Below, piece by piece: positions 16,947 to 25,219 of a DNA stretch of 64,000 nt (position 1 is its first letter; every line of letters begins with the position of its first letter). The notes under the pieces are model-generated. The model ran no database searches. It saw only the letters and a program-made list of their open reading frames with translations, and was not told where the DNA came from. Origin of the DNA: Chersky-840 sp963794615. GTDB taxonomy: Bacteria; Actinomycetota; Acidimicrobiia; Acidimicrobiales; UBA8190. The position numbers and the translations under genes were made by a program. The stretch spans positions 868,001 through 932,000 of the forward strand of contig CAWCEP010000005.1 of the NCBI GenBank assembly GCA_963794615.1, given 5' to 3'.

Positions 16947-18304
16947 TCAGGCGCCCCGCGCCCCGGACGGGGTGGGCCGGCGGGGTCCGGGCGGCGGGGG
17001 AATGGGGAGACCGAGGAGCCGGGCCAGCTCGGGGACCTGGCCCGCGGCGCGCCGCACCGCGGCGCGCAGCTCGGCGCCGGCGGGATCGGGCAGGCCGGCC
17101 GGCTTGACCGTTCTGCGCACCGGTGAGTCCACCACCGCGTCGAGCAGCGCCTTCCACTCGTCTTCGGCCAGCTGTGCGGACATCGCCGCGCCGGCCGCCT
17201 CGGCGAGGCGCACGGCCAGGTCGGCGGGGACCCGGGCGGCGGGCTCGGGCGGCCGCGCCGAGACCCGAAGGGCGTCGGCGACACGACCGTCCTCGAGTGC
17301 GGCGACGATGCGGGCCAGCCAGCCGTCGCGCAGGGCTGTCACCCGGGACTGGAGTGCGTCACGCAGTGTCGTGACCATCTCCCGGCCTTCGTCGTCGAGG
17401 CTCACCGTGGAGGCCGAGGCCACGACGGAGCGGACCTCGCGCAGCGGCGCGTCCTTCCCGGCGTTGCGCGCCGCGACGGCCCGGTCCTTCCATCCCGCCA
17501 AGGTCATCCGGGGCAGGAGCTCCTCGGCCATGGTAAGCAACGGGTCGGGTGACACCTCGGCGCGTCCCTCGGCCCGGGCACGGGCGTTTTGCTCCTCGAT
17601 GGCGTTGCGCACGGCGGGGATCCCTCCCCGCAACAGCTGCTCGGCCACGGGGAGCTGCTCGGGACGCAATTCGGCCAGCGCGGCGTTGCGGTGCGTGGCC
17701 ACGGTCTGCAGACGGCGGGGCCGGTCAGCTCGCTCGGCCCGCACCGGGCGCGGTCCGGCGCCGTCGCGACCACTGCGTTCGGGCCGGCCCTCGGTGGCGC
17801 GCTCGGGCGCGCCGGGCGTGCCTCGCGGTCGGGCCGGGTCCCCCGGCCGTCACGCGCCGGGCGCCCGTCGCGTCCGGGCCGCGGCGGCCGTGCCCCTCGG
17901 TCGTCACCGGGGGAGCCCGGGGCGCCGTTGCGGCGCGGCGCCGCGCCCCGGCCCGCCGAGGCCCGTCGGGGCCGATCGCCCCGGCCGTCCTCGTCGCGTC
18001 GGCGCCCTCCGGGGGCGAGGATGACCGACACGCCGCCCGGCGCGCTGTCACGGCCCGAGCCCACGATCTCGATGCGCGCCACCTTCTCGATGGCGGGGGC
18101 TTCCTTCGGGGCCAGCACGGAGGTGACCACGATGCCCTCGAGGTCGAATTCGGCGTCGGCGCGCAGGACGTCGCCGACCTTGGCGCCGCTGGGCAGGAGC
18201 GTGCCCTCGAGTGAGCCCCGGGGCTGGCGGGCCCCGGGGGCGCGCCACGTCCACGTGCCGTCGTCGCGGCTGCTGGTCAGTTCGATGTCGATGCGTCGCG
18301 TCAT
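16947..18304 (-). CDS. Unknown conserved protein with a linker of arginines (frameshifted)
   Basis: About 452 residues when repaired. Residues 1-80 look like a small beta-barrel domain (DGTWTWRAPGARQPRGSLEG, then AKVGDVLRADAEFDLEGI). Residues 95-175 are an Arg/Asp/Gly/Pro-rich, probably disordered linker. The C-terminal 265 residues are all-helical, starting THRNAALAELRPEQLPVAEQ. The frame breaks near 17804-17806, inside the linker: one missing base joins the two halves (ERATEGRPERSG bridges them). A charged linker between a barrel and a helical domain suggests nucleic-acid binding, but this is inference. I do not recognise a named family. Confidence 0.6.
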
Positions 18305-18502
18305 TGGGGTCGGACCACGCTACCGTCGGCGCCGACACGGTGAGAACACCTCGCGCCTCTGGTCCCGTTGGCCTCGTACAGCATTTCTGTGCAGGTTCTG
18401 AGAATACGAGCCAAACGCACCCCGGAGCCATGCGCGTTCCCTAATCTGACAGGCGTCGGGCACACCCGAGGGTGGTTCTCCCGGGGAAGAGGAGCGCGAG
18501 CG

Positions 18503-19945
18503 GTGGACGAAGAGCGTCAGGACCACGGGGCCAACGACGCCGACTCGGCACCGGCCCCGCCGCCGTCGCTCGGAGGAACCTCGACAGCGCCGCCGGTGTC
18601 CCCGCTGCCACCGTCACCCCCCTACGGGGCCGGCCCGCTGGTGGCGCCCCCGGCCCCGGGCACGCCGGTGTGGAGAGGCGCCGAGGCGCCCGTGGTCCCG
18701 GGCTGGCCACCGTCGGGGGCCGCACCTGCGGGCGCGGTCCCACCCGGGCCGTTCGCAGGCTCGGCGCGAAGCACCCCGGAGTCGGAATCGAGACAGGCAC
18801 CGAGTCGCGCCCGGGGCTGGATCCTCGTCGCCGTGGTCGCCGCCCTCGTCGGGGGTGCCGCCGGCGCGGGCATCGCCGAGGCGGTGGGCACTGGGAACGG
18901 CGACAGCTCGCCGCCCCCGGTGCGCGTGGGGGAAGAGACGCCGGGCCCCGCCCTCGCCGGCGGGGCGCAGATCCCCACCATCGTGAAGAGCGTCCTCCCC
19001 GAGGTGGTGTCGATCGACGCCAAGGGCCCGGGGTCGGCGGTGGGCGGTGTCTTCGGCGGGCCGACGGAGGACCAGGGCACGGGGATGATCATCTCGGGCA
19101 CCGGCGAGGTCGTCACCAACAACCACGTCATCTCGGGCGCCACCACGATCACGGTGACCCTCTACGGGCAGACTGCGGCGCTGCCCGCCACCTTGGTGGG
19201 GGCGGACCCCTCGAGCGACGCCGCCCTCCTCAAGATCAATGCTCCTCCCGCCAACCTCCAAGCCGTCACGTTCGGGGATTCGACCAAACTCCAGGTCGGT
19301 GACGCCGTCATCGCCATCGGCAACGCCCTCGGGCTCTCCGCCGGCACGCCCACGGTGACGTCGGGGATCGTGTCGGCCACGGGCCGGACCGTCCAGGCCG
19401 GCGACGGGAGTGGGGGAGCGGGGGAGACCCTCCAGAACATGATCCAGACCGACGCGGCCATCAACTCGGGCAACTCGGGCGGGCCGCTGGTGGACTCGGC
19501 CGGCCAGGTGGTGGGGATGGACACCGCCGTGGCCTCGTCGAGCAGCGGGAACGCGCCGGCGCAGAACATCGGCTTCGCCATTCCTTCATCGACCATCCAG
19601 GGACTCGTTGCCACGTTGCGCGCCGGGGGGACGGCGGGCAAGGCCAAGGCCTATCTCGGTGTCGAGGTCACCGACGAGACCACCGAGGAGCAACAGGCCT
19701 ACGGGCTCGTCCCGGCCTCGGGCGCCCTGGTGGTCTCGGTGGTGGGCGGTTCGCCCGCCGACTCGGCCGGCATCCGCACCGGTGACGTCATCGTGAGCTT
19801 CAACGGCCAGGCCGTCACCTCGGCCCAGGGGCTCACCAACGACGTCCAGGCGTTGTCGTCGGGGACCACCGTTCACCTCACGCTGTACCGGGCCCAGAAG
19901 AAGATCACCGTCACCGCCACGTTGGGCCTGGCCCCGGCGGGCTGA
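18503..19945 (+). CDS. Membrane-anchored HtrA/DegP-like serine protease
   Basis: A 480-residue protease for envelope protein quality control. A proline-rich cytoplasmic N-terminus (1-104) is followed by one membrane helix (about 105-127). The trypsin-like domain has His208 (TNNHVIS), Asp in DPSSDAALLKI and Ser in NSGNSGGPL. A C-terminal PDZ domain (about 385-475) starts YLGVEVTDE. GTG 18503 is chosen because GAGGAG lies 9 nt upstream; the open frame extends further but has no initiation signal. A TAATCT box at 18441-18446 suggests a leader of about 50 nt. A paralogue lies at 49564-51114. Confidence 0.9.
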   Translation: MDEERQDHGANDADSAPAPPPSLGGTSTAPPVSPLPPSPPYGAGPLVAPPAPGTPVWRGAEAPVVPGWPPSGAAPAGAVPPGPFAGSARSTPESESRQAPSRARGWILVAVVAALVGGAAGAGIAEAVGTGNGDSSPPPVRVGEETPGPALAGGAQIPTIVKSVLPEVVSIDAKGPGSAVGGVFGGPTEDQGTGMIISGTGEVVTNNHVISGATTITVTLYGQTAALPATLVGADPSSDAALLKINAPPANLQAVTFGDSTKLQVGDAVIAIGNALGLSAGTPTVTSGIVSATGRTVQAGDGSGGAGETLQNMIQTDAAINSGNSGGPLVDSAGQVVGMDTAVASSSSGNAPAQNIGFAIPSSTIQGLVATLRAGGTAGKAKAYLGVEVTDETTEEQQAYGLVPASGALVVSVVGGSPADSAGIRTGDVIVSFNGQAVTSAQGLTNDVQALSSGTTVHLTLYRAQKKITVTATLGLAPAG

Positions 19946-19959
19946 TCCCGGACCGTCTT

Positions 19960-20451
19960 TCAGCGACCGGTCTGGCCGTCCACGAGCTCTCGCAAGATGT
20001 CGGCGTGCCCGGCGTGGCGCGCCGTCTCCTCGACGAGATGGGCGAGCATCCACCGCGCCGTGAGACCATGGCGCCCCAGGGCCAGCGGCCGGTCGAGGTC
20101 GCGACAGTCGGCGAGGATCGCGTCGGACCGTCGGACCGCCTCGGCATAGGCCTGGCGAACCGACGCCACCGTGTCGGTCGGCTCGAGATCGAAGCCGTCG
20201 TCGCGCCGCGCCACGTCGGAGCCCGCGTAGCGCCGTTGGACCCAGTAGACCTCGACCGAGGTCAGGTGTTTGACGACCCCGAGGAGCGTGGTGCTCGACG
20301 CCACGAATCGACGGCGGGCGTCGTCCTCGGACACGTCCACCAGCTTGCGGTCGACGCTCGTGCGCAGGTACCCGAGGAAGGCGAGGAGCGTGTCCCGCTC
20401 TCCCGACACGATGGCGGGAACGTTGTGGTCGGCGCCCTCGGTCGGGGTCAT
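19960..20451 (-). CDS. DinB-like (DUF664) protein
   Basis: A 163-residue four-helix-bundle protein of the DinB/DUF664 superfamily. STTLLGVVKHLTSVEVYW carries the first metal-site His, and LAHLVEETARHAGHAD contains the two C-terminal His residues expected to bind a divalent metal. Some relatives are mycothiol-dependent transferases, which fits the PIG-L deacetylase gene directly upstream, but that link is an inference. ATG 20451 overlaps the stop of the PIG-L gene (ATGA), so the two are coupled. Confidence 0.82.
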   Translation of the reverse strand: MTPTEGADHNVPAIVSGERDTLLAFLGYLRTSVDRKLVDVSEDDARRRFVASSTTLLGVVKHLTSVEVYWVQRRYAGSDVARRDDGFDLEPTDTVASVRQAYAEAVRRSDAILADCRDLDRPLALGRHGLTARWMLAHLVEETARHAGHADILRELVDGQTGR

Positions 20452-21239
20452 GGCGTCGAAAGGAGCGATTCCTCGATGACGGGGGTGCCTTCGGCCCCGA
20501 CGTGCATGTACCACTCGGTGCCCCATACCGCCTCGAAGGCCTCGGGCGGCATCTTGAGGAAGAACGACGTGTCGCTGATCTGGCTGGCGTGGGCCTGCAT
20601 GGCGCCCCGTTTGCGGTCGAGGTAGTCACGCACGTCCACGGCCGTGGTCACCCGCTCGCCGAGCACGCCCATGGTGTCGAGCATGGACCGCTGTTCCGGG
20701 GGCAGGTCGAATCCGAACTCGTCGGCCCGGTCGACCAGCGACAACATGTAGTCGCGGTTCATCGTTGCCATGAACACCCGCGGCGTCGCGGCGCGCGAGG
20801 CGGCCCGCAGGCCCACCCGGTGCACCTGGATGTGGTCGGGGTGCCCATAGCCGCCGTTCTCGTCGTAGGCGACGAGCACATCGGCGTGCTCGTCGTCGAG
20901 GAGGGCGGCCAGACGTGCCGCCGCCTCGTCGATGTCGGCCTGCCAGAAGGAGCCCGGGTCGTCGTTGGTGGCTTCCCCGGCCATCCCCGAGTCGCCGTAG
21001 CCCAGGTACTCGTGGCGCGCCACCCCGAGGACGGCACACGCCGCGGCGAGCTCGACGGCGCGTCGCTCGGCGAGCGATTCCCCGGGGGCGAGGACGCCCT
21101 CGGGAACCTCTCCCAGTTCCCCGCGTGTCGCCGTCACGAGCACGACCCGGTGCCCTTCGGCGGCCATGCGGGCCATCGTGCCCCCGGTCTGGATCGCCTC
21201 GTCGTCGGGATGGGCGTGGAAGAACACTGCGGTGGCCAT
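20448..21239 (-). CDS. PIG-L/LmbE family deacetylase (MshB/Mca-like)
   Basis: A 263-residue zinc-dependent deacetylase. The AHPDDE motif lies at residues 9-14, with GGYGHPDHIQVHR supplying the third zinc ligand. Overall length and the FFHAHPDDEAIQTGG start match the mycothiol enzymes MshB and Mca. MshB acts on GlcNAc-Ins and Mca on mycothiol S-conjugates; sequence alone does not separate them here. It forms a two-gene unit with the DinB-like gene. The IS1595-type insertion begins 54 bp upstream of its start, so its promoter must lie in or near that gap. Confidence 0.85.
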   Translation of the reverse strand: MATAVFFHAHPDDEAIQTGGTMARMAAEGHRVVLVTATRGELGEVPEGVLAPGESLAERRAVELAAACAVLGVARHEYLGYGDSGMAGEATNDDPGSFWQADIDEAAARLAALLDDEHADVLVAYDENGGYGHPDHIQVHRVGLRAASRAATPRVFMATMNRDYMLSLVDRADEFGFDLPPEQRSMLDTMGVLGERVTTAVDVRDYLDRKRGAMQAHASQISDTSFFLKMPPEAFEAVWGTEWYMHVGAEGTPVIEESLLSTP

Positions 21240-21292
21240 GGCAGGGGAGGCTAGGGGGTGGTGGCCTCGCCCTGGTCCTAAATATCAGAAAT

Positions 21293-21313
21293 GGGCGATT
21301 ATACCTGACGAAC
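21293..21313 (+). repeat. Left terminal inverted repeat of the transposon
   Basis: GGGCGATTATACCTGACGAA followed by C. It pairs with the right end with three mismatches and a two-base gap. Confidence 0.65.
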
Positions 21314-21577
21314 CTGGTGGGTCATTGCCCAAAGCAAACGAAATCGCTAGACATTGGTCTATACCGTCTTTGGTATTCCCTGGTCCCCGCTGGCACGGCT
21401 GCCAGGCTCTTTGACATGCGGACTTTGTTAAGCAGTGGCGCTCGTGCGGTGGATTTACAAGGAACTACTTGGCACGAGCGGGCACGAGGTATGTCGACGC
21501 CGGACAAGCATGTTGCTCACGAAACAAGCCGCTGTTGATGTGTTCGCTGGGCGGCATAACCTGGTTTGTTGGAAACG

Positions 21578-21745
21578 ATGGTTTTGGACAGACCGCTAAT
21601 ACGCCGAGTGCTTGAGAAGTGCATCGCAGAGGGGTACTTGATTGACAGAATCCTGGCGGTGCGGTTAGGAGGCTTCCTTGAAAGTGTCATCAACAAGGGC
21701 TACGACTTTGAGCTAGTAATTTCTGGTCTCTTCATAACACATTGA
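21578..21745 (+). CDS. Small hypothetical protein, transposon cargo
   Basis: A 55-codon frame starting MVLDRPLIRRVLEKCIAEGY and ending in TGA. It is mostly amphipathic helix (LEKCIAEGYLIDRILAVRLG). GGAAACG just upstream is a weak ribosome binding site. The composition is plausible for a real small protein and the length is too short to be certain. It lies 265 bp inside the left end of the transposon. Confidence 0.35.
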   Translation: MVLDRPLIRRVLEKCIAEGYLIDRILAVRLGGFLESVINKGYDFELVISGLFITH

Positions 21746-21923
21746 AGGACTGGGGCCGGTGTGGCCTTTCTTCTAGCGGCGCTTGTGGGTTTGGCGTGGG
21801 TGCTACATGAGATTCTTTGATTGAGCCATGAGCCAACTGTCGCTTTTCCCAGGGTTGACCACCCTAAATACTCGGTCGTCCACGTTGAATTGCAGGATTG
21901 GCCTCTCGTTCCCCACAGAGGTC

Positions 21924-22302
21924 ATGGGTGACACTGGGAGCATGGAATCTCCTGAAGGAACTACACGGAAGCTCCGACGACCCCTTGGCGGGGGTGCTGC
22001 GTTTGTGGGGGGCGTGACTTGGGTGGCCACTATGGCCCCCCTATGGCCGATAGGGGCCGTATTCGTGGTCAGCAGCCTGGTGCTAGCCGCCTATTCCTGG
22101 ACCCCCTCAGCCGTTCGGCTGCCACAGCGGCTTTTCAGCGTGGTGTTCGCGGCGACGGCTGGACGCTTCGGTACAACCCGCCGGTTGGATCAGCTCGGCG
22201 GCGCTTCACGCACAGGCCACCGACCTAGTGGCCGACATACACGCATACCTCCGTGATGCGCCTGCCCCTGGGCGGAAGCCATGGCTCCGCAGCAGGCGAT
22301 GA
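21924..22302 (+). CDS. Small membrane protein, transposon cargo (frameshifted)
   Basis: About 125 residues when repaired. It begins MGDTGSMESPEGTTRKLRRP and has two membrane helices (GGGAAFVGGVTWVATM and PIGAVFVVSSLVLAAYSW). The frame breaks near 22158. The alternative frame then continues with SAALHAQATDLVADIHAYL and stops at 22300-22302, where TGA overlaps the ATG of the next gene (ATGA). That overlap is the main reason to accept the shifted frame. ATG 21942 is another possible start. No family is recognised. Confidence 0.4.
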
Positions 22303-22565
22303 GGGCGCGCCGAAAGGGTGCAACCGAGGAGGAGTTGCATGCGATATGGCAGCAAGTGACTCAGCAAATGATTGAAGCCAGTTCACGGGAACGTCAGGAA
22401 TTGGCTAATCAATTTGGTGGACGACTCCACCACGTTCTCGGAGAGTTTCAGAATCTCGGATTGCTTGATGAGGGTCAGGTCATGCACATCGAGTGGTACG
22501 GACAGAGCAAGGGCTGGCTTTCCCGGGCGGCCACGGAGATTGAGGCACTGGCGCTGCGCCTCTGA
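22299..22565 (+). CDS. Hypothetical helical protein, transposon cargo
   Basis: An 88-residue, mostly helical, soluble protein (MRARRKGATEEELHAIWQQV, then QQMIEASSRERQELANQFGG). ATG 22299 overlaps the previous stop codon by ATGA; an in-frame ATG at 22281 is an alternative. The C-terminal half (MHIEWYGQSKGWLSRAATEI) is not similar to anything I know. It lies between a membrane protein and a lipoprotein gene. Confidence 0.5.
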   Translation: MRARRKGATEEELHAIWQQVTQQMIEASSRERQELANQFGGRLHHVLGEFQNLGLLDEGQVMHIEWYGQSKGWLSRAATEIEALALRL

Positions 22566-22602
22566 GTCATGCCCCCTCCGATCTCGGGCATGATTGGCGC
22601 CC

Positions 22603-23171
22603 ATGCGGAGGACTGCGTTTCTGGGTGTCCTAGCCATCGTCCTGACGGCCTGTGGGGGAACTGCTGCCACTACCGCGACTACCGCTGGCACCACAACGAC
22701 GCGCCCGGTTCCGAGCGGACTGGGCGTATCCCTGGCCCAAGTCGAGTCCTTCTTTAACGCTCACGGGGCCGAACCGCAGTATTGGAGCAAGGGACAGACC
22801 TTGACGGCCGCCCAGGGCTGTACCGAGTTTTGCGGGCAGAACAATGAGGACGGCGGAACTGGGACCGGATGTGATATCTCCATTCTTGGCGCTGTCGGTA
22901 ATGTCGGCTCGATCGGAATGACCTGCCTTCCGGGGCAACCTCTCAGTGCCGCCAACGCCTCCCGCCTAACCGCTCAGGCTTTATCGTCGCTTCTGTCTGC
23001 AGTATCAGCCAGTTTGCTCCATCTGCCGTTTCGTGGGCCTCTGCTCATCTGAATACGGCCCTGGGCGGTGGGGCGGGTGCGGGCTATACCAACGCCGAAG
23101 TGTCTGTCAGGGTGAGCAGCGGGATCGTTTCGCACAATCAGACCGTCAATCTGACGATTCAGACTCCCTAG
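22603..23171 (+). CDS. Lipoprotein, transposon cargo (frameshifted)
   Basis: About 189 residues when repaired. The N-terminus MRRTAFLGVLAIVLTACGG is a lipoprotein signal with the lipobox LTAC, followed by a Thr-rich linker. Four further cysteines (CTEFCG, CDIS, MTCLPG) suggest disulfides. The frame breaks around 22965-22985. The other frame gives SAVSWASAHLNTALGGGAGA and runs to the TAG at 23169-23171. It would sit on the outer face of the cytoplasmic membrane. The function is unknown. Confidence 0.5.
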
Positions 23172-23182
23172 TTGGCGGAAAG

Positions 23183-23220
23183 GTATTGACACACACTGAT
23201 AAACTGGTGTGTGTATTGAC
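23183..23220. promoter_or_regulatory. Operator-like inverted repeat before the Ntn-hydrolase-like gene
   Basis: Arms ACACACAC (23189-23196) and GTGTGTGT (23207-23214) are separated by 10 nt and lie between two direct copies of GTATTGAC (23183-23190 and 23213-23220). The site lies between the lipoprotein stop and the start of the Ntn-like gene. A regulator is not identified. Confidence 0.45.
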
Positions 23221-23252
23221 TATCGACCTGACTGGCGGAATCTAACTTCCGC

Positions 23253-23258
23253 TAGCGT
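23253..23258 (+). promoter_or_regulatory. -10 box for the Ntn-hydrolase-like gene
   Basis: TAGCGT, 7 nt before GTG 23266. It has the same geometry as the leaderless promoters of the chromosomal genes, and it decides the start codon. Confidence 0.4.
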
Positions 23259-23265
23259 CATCGCC

Positions 23266-23829
23266 GTGACGCTTTTGGCCGCCGTCATTACCCCTGGGGG
23301 CATTTTGTTGGCCGCCGACACGCGGGAGGACCGGCAATCCCCACGACCCGGCGATGATGCCCCTACAGAGCACCGAACCGTGAAGTTTCGCCCGGTTCCT
23401 GGTCTCAAATCCGTAGCCTGGGGACGCGCCGGGGGGAGCACGTTGGCGGTGGATTTCCGCAACTGGCTTTCTACTCAGCACCCTTCTAAGTGGAGTGACT
23501 TACAGGGGGGCGCACATTCAGGAACTAGTTCGCCTGTTGCGAGTAGAGGTAACCCAGAACAATCGGCAAGAGCACGATCCCACCTTGGATACTCGGATTC
23601 TTCCGCGGGCTACCTAGAGGATGGACCGAGGATTCACGTCAGTTACTCGACCGGCAATAAGTTCGACACCGAGATTGAGGATGATGTGGTGTTTGTAGGT
23701 TCTGGTGAGGCGTCTACTCGGCTGGCCCTAGGAATCCTCAGAGGAATTGCAGTCCCGAAACTACGGTCAACACCTCTGGTGGTCTACGTGCATTTATGCG
23801 TGGGTGCATCGCGGCCAATCCCGAACTAG
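23266..23829 (+). CDS. Proteasome-like Ntn hydrolase candidate, transposon cargo
   Basis: About 187 residues. GTG 23266 is followed directly by a Thr codon (M-TLLAAVITPGGILLAADTR), so removal of Met would expose an N-terminal Thr. Asp then falls at position 17, as in proteasome beta subunits. Other matching parts are KFRPVPGLKSVAWGRAGG and, near the C-terminus, RIHVSYSTGNKFDTEIEDD followed by FVGSGEASTRLALGIL, which resembles the PrcB segment ending ATGSG. The stretch between has an odd composition. Using one less G in the run 23505-23510 gives ELVRLLRVEVTQNNRQEH, with a compensating shift near 23612, so two indels are likely. The assignment rests on motif spacing only. An upstream in-frame GTG at 23209 is an alternative start. 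Confidence 0.45.
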   Translation: MTLLAAVITPGGILLAADTREDRQSPRPGDDAPTEHRTVKFRPVPGLKSVAWGRAGGSTLAVDFRNWLSTQHPSKWSDLQGGAHSGTSSPVASRGNPEQSARARSHLGYSDSSAGYLEDGPRIHVSYSTGNKFDTEIEDDVVFVGSGEASTRLALGILRGIAVPKLRSTPLVVYVHLCVGASRPIPN

Positions 23830-23840
23830 GCGGAAAGGTG

Positions 23841-23900
23841 ATGATTTGGCGCATCCCCCCCGGGGGCACCCTCACACTCGTTGACGAGGGTGAGGACTAA
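23841..23900 (+). CDS. Possible 19-residue peptide
   Basis: ATG 23841 opens a 19-codon frame (MIWRIPPGGTLTLVDEGED) after GGAAAGGTG, a fair ribosome binding site that also occurs at 23177-23185. Its stop overlaps the -10 box of the next gene. It could equally be chance. Confidence 0.2.
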   Translation: MIWRIPPGGTLTLVDEGED

Positions 23901-23903
23901 AAT
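23898..23903 (+). promoter_or_regulatory. -10 box for the 61-aa cargo gene
   Basis: TAAAAT, 6 nt before GTG 23910; no Shine-Dalgarno is present. Confidence 0.4.
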
Positions 23904-23909
23904 CGTACT

Positions 23910-24095
23910 GTGGCTAAGAAATCACCAGTTCGAGGACCAGCATCTAAGCCGGTTTCATTCGCTCCGCTAACGCCAGCGGAGGCGATGAAAGCCCTACTGG
24001 CCGTCAAGCCAAAGGATTTGGCCGACGCTGAGGCAGAGGACGACGACCTGACACCGGAGGACGAACGCCCCGCCCGGTCAAGCCGACATAAGTAA
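23910..24095 (+). CDS. Small hypothetical protein, transposon cargo
   Basis: A 61-residue protein starting MAKKSPVRGPASKPVSFAPL, with a basic N-terminus, a short helix (PAEAMKALLAVKP) and an acidic end. It is probably disordered. The leaderless GTG start has a good -10 box. Its last 90 bp overlap the 3' end of the transposase gene on the other strand. The function is unknown. Confidence 0.45.
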   Translation: MAKKSPVRGPASKPVSFAPLTPAEAMKALLAVKPKDLADAEAEDDDLTPEDERPARSSRHK

Positions 24096-25036
24096 GGCGC
24101 TTTCCGCCAGCCTGTCCGACCATCCGTACGGCACGTTCTGAGTCGGCCAGTTTGCAGGTGGTGTAGCGGAAATCGAATTCTCCGGTGTAGCGCCCAAGGT
24201 GTTCCACAGAAACGTGGTGGTGAGTGCCGTCAAGTGACCGCTTTAGTTGCGAGAAGTAGCCCTCGGCCTTGTTCGTTGTGACGACACCCCGAACGTATTC
24301 ACCCTCGGCGTGATTGACGTATTCGTGGCCCTTCATCTCCGATCCGATGCCCCGGTAGAAGGGCGCTGCGTCGGTGTGTAGGACCGTGTTAGCCAAATCC
24401 ACGTTCGTCTCAATGACGTTGCCCACAGTGGCGCCAGAGACGGCCTGGACGACCTGGGAGCGAACCTCGCCAGTCTCGGGCCGGATCAGAGAAACAACAG
24501 GTGTCTTGTCGGATTGCTTCTGTCCGCCACTTCCCTTCGGGGGCCGGTTGTGACGGTTACCAGGCTTGCCGCCGACCCACGTCTCGTCAGACACCACGAC
24601 GCCACCACTCCACCTGTCGGCGGCGGGGGACAGAGACATTGCAAGGCGCAGGCGGTGGCACATGAACCAAGCCGATCTTGTAGGTGATCCCCAGGTCCCG
24701 GTGCAGCTCGTGGGCGGACACGCCGTTCTTTGCAGAGGCCATCAAATAGACCGCCATGATCCACTTGCCGACAGGGATTTTGGAGTCCTCAAAGACTGTC
24801 CCCACAAGGGCCGTGAACTGATGCCTACAGGCCTTGCACTTGTAGACCTTCCGGTGCGACACCTTGCCCGTACGGGTCACACGGACGCCCCCACGGGGCG
24901 CTAGGTAGGCCCCTCCGTACTCATGGCAGCGAGGACACCGGGGGCCGTTGGGCCAGCGGAAGGACTCAAAAAGTTCCCAGGCGAACGCCTCGTCGGTGAG
25001 GGCTTTGGAGGCTTGGCGGAGGGTGAACGGTTCCAT
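24004..25036 (-). pseudogene. IS1595-family transposase (frameshifted)
   Basis: About 343 residues when repaired. The N-terminus has a zinc ribbon (CPRCHEYGG and YKCKACRHQFT) and VGTVFEDSKIPVGKWIMAVY, typical of IS1595/ISXO2 transposases. The catalytic domain has VVSDETWVGGKPGNRH, LHTDAAPFYRG and NKAEGYFSQLKRSLDGTHHH. An extra base at about 24675 breaks the frame; removing it gives DLGITYKTAWFMCHRLRLAM, the family consensus. The C-terminus GKRLTY also fits. If the break is real the element cannot move unaided. The gene starts 27 bp inside the right terminal repeat. Confidence 0.85.
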
Positions 25037-25062
25037 AGGTTCATTGTCTGCCCGTGCCTACG

Positions 25063-25085
25063 GTTTGTCAAGTATATAATCACCC
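25063..25085 (-). repeat. Right terminal inverted repeat of the transposon
   Basis: Read on the minus strand it begins GGGTGATTATATACTTGACA, matching the left end apart from three substitutions and a two-base insertion. AGAAATG follows outside. Confidence 0.65.
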
Positions 25086-25219
25086 AGAAATGCTATATAA
25101 CGACGATGATATAGCCGACGAGCCTCCCGATGGCCACGCCGGCAACGGGGGTGGCATCGTGTGTTGCCCGCTGCGCGGCGGGGGCATGGCAGCGACGCAT
25201 GGACGACGACGGGGGACCG

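Larger units (their letters stand above)
21287..25092. mobile_element. IS1595-type transposon with passenger genes
   Basis: About 3.8 kb with clearly lower GC than either flank. Imperfect inverted repeats (21293-21313 and 25063-25085) end the element, and the 7-bp direct repeat AGAAATG lies immediately outside both (21287-21293 and 25086-25092), overlapping the left repeat by one base. The transposase gene starts 27 bp inside the right repeat and reads inward. Five or six cargo genes fill the rest. Members of the IS1595 family commonly make 8-bp target duplications and some carry passenger genes, which fits. Confidence 0.7.
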
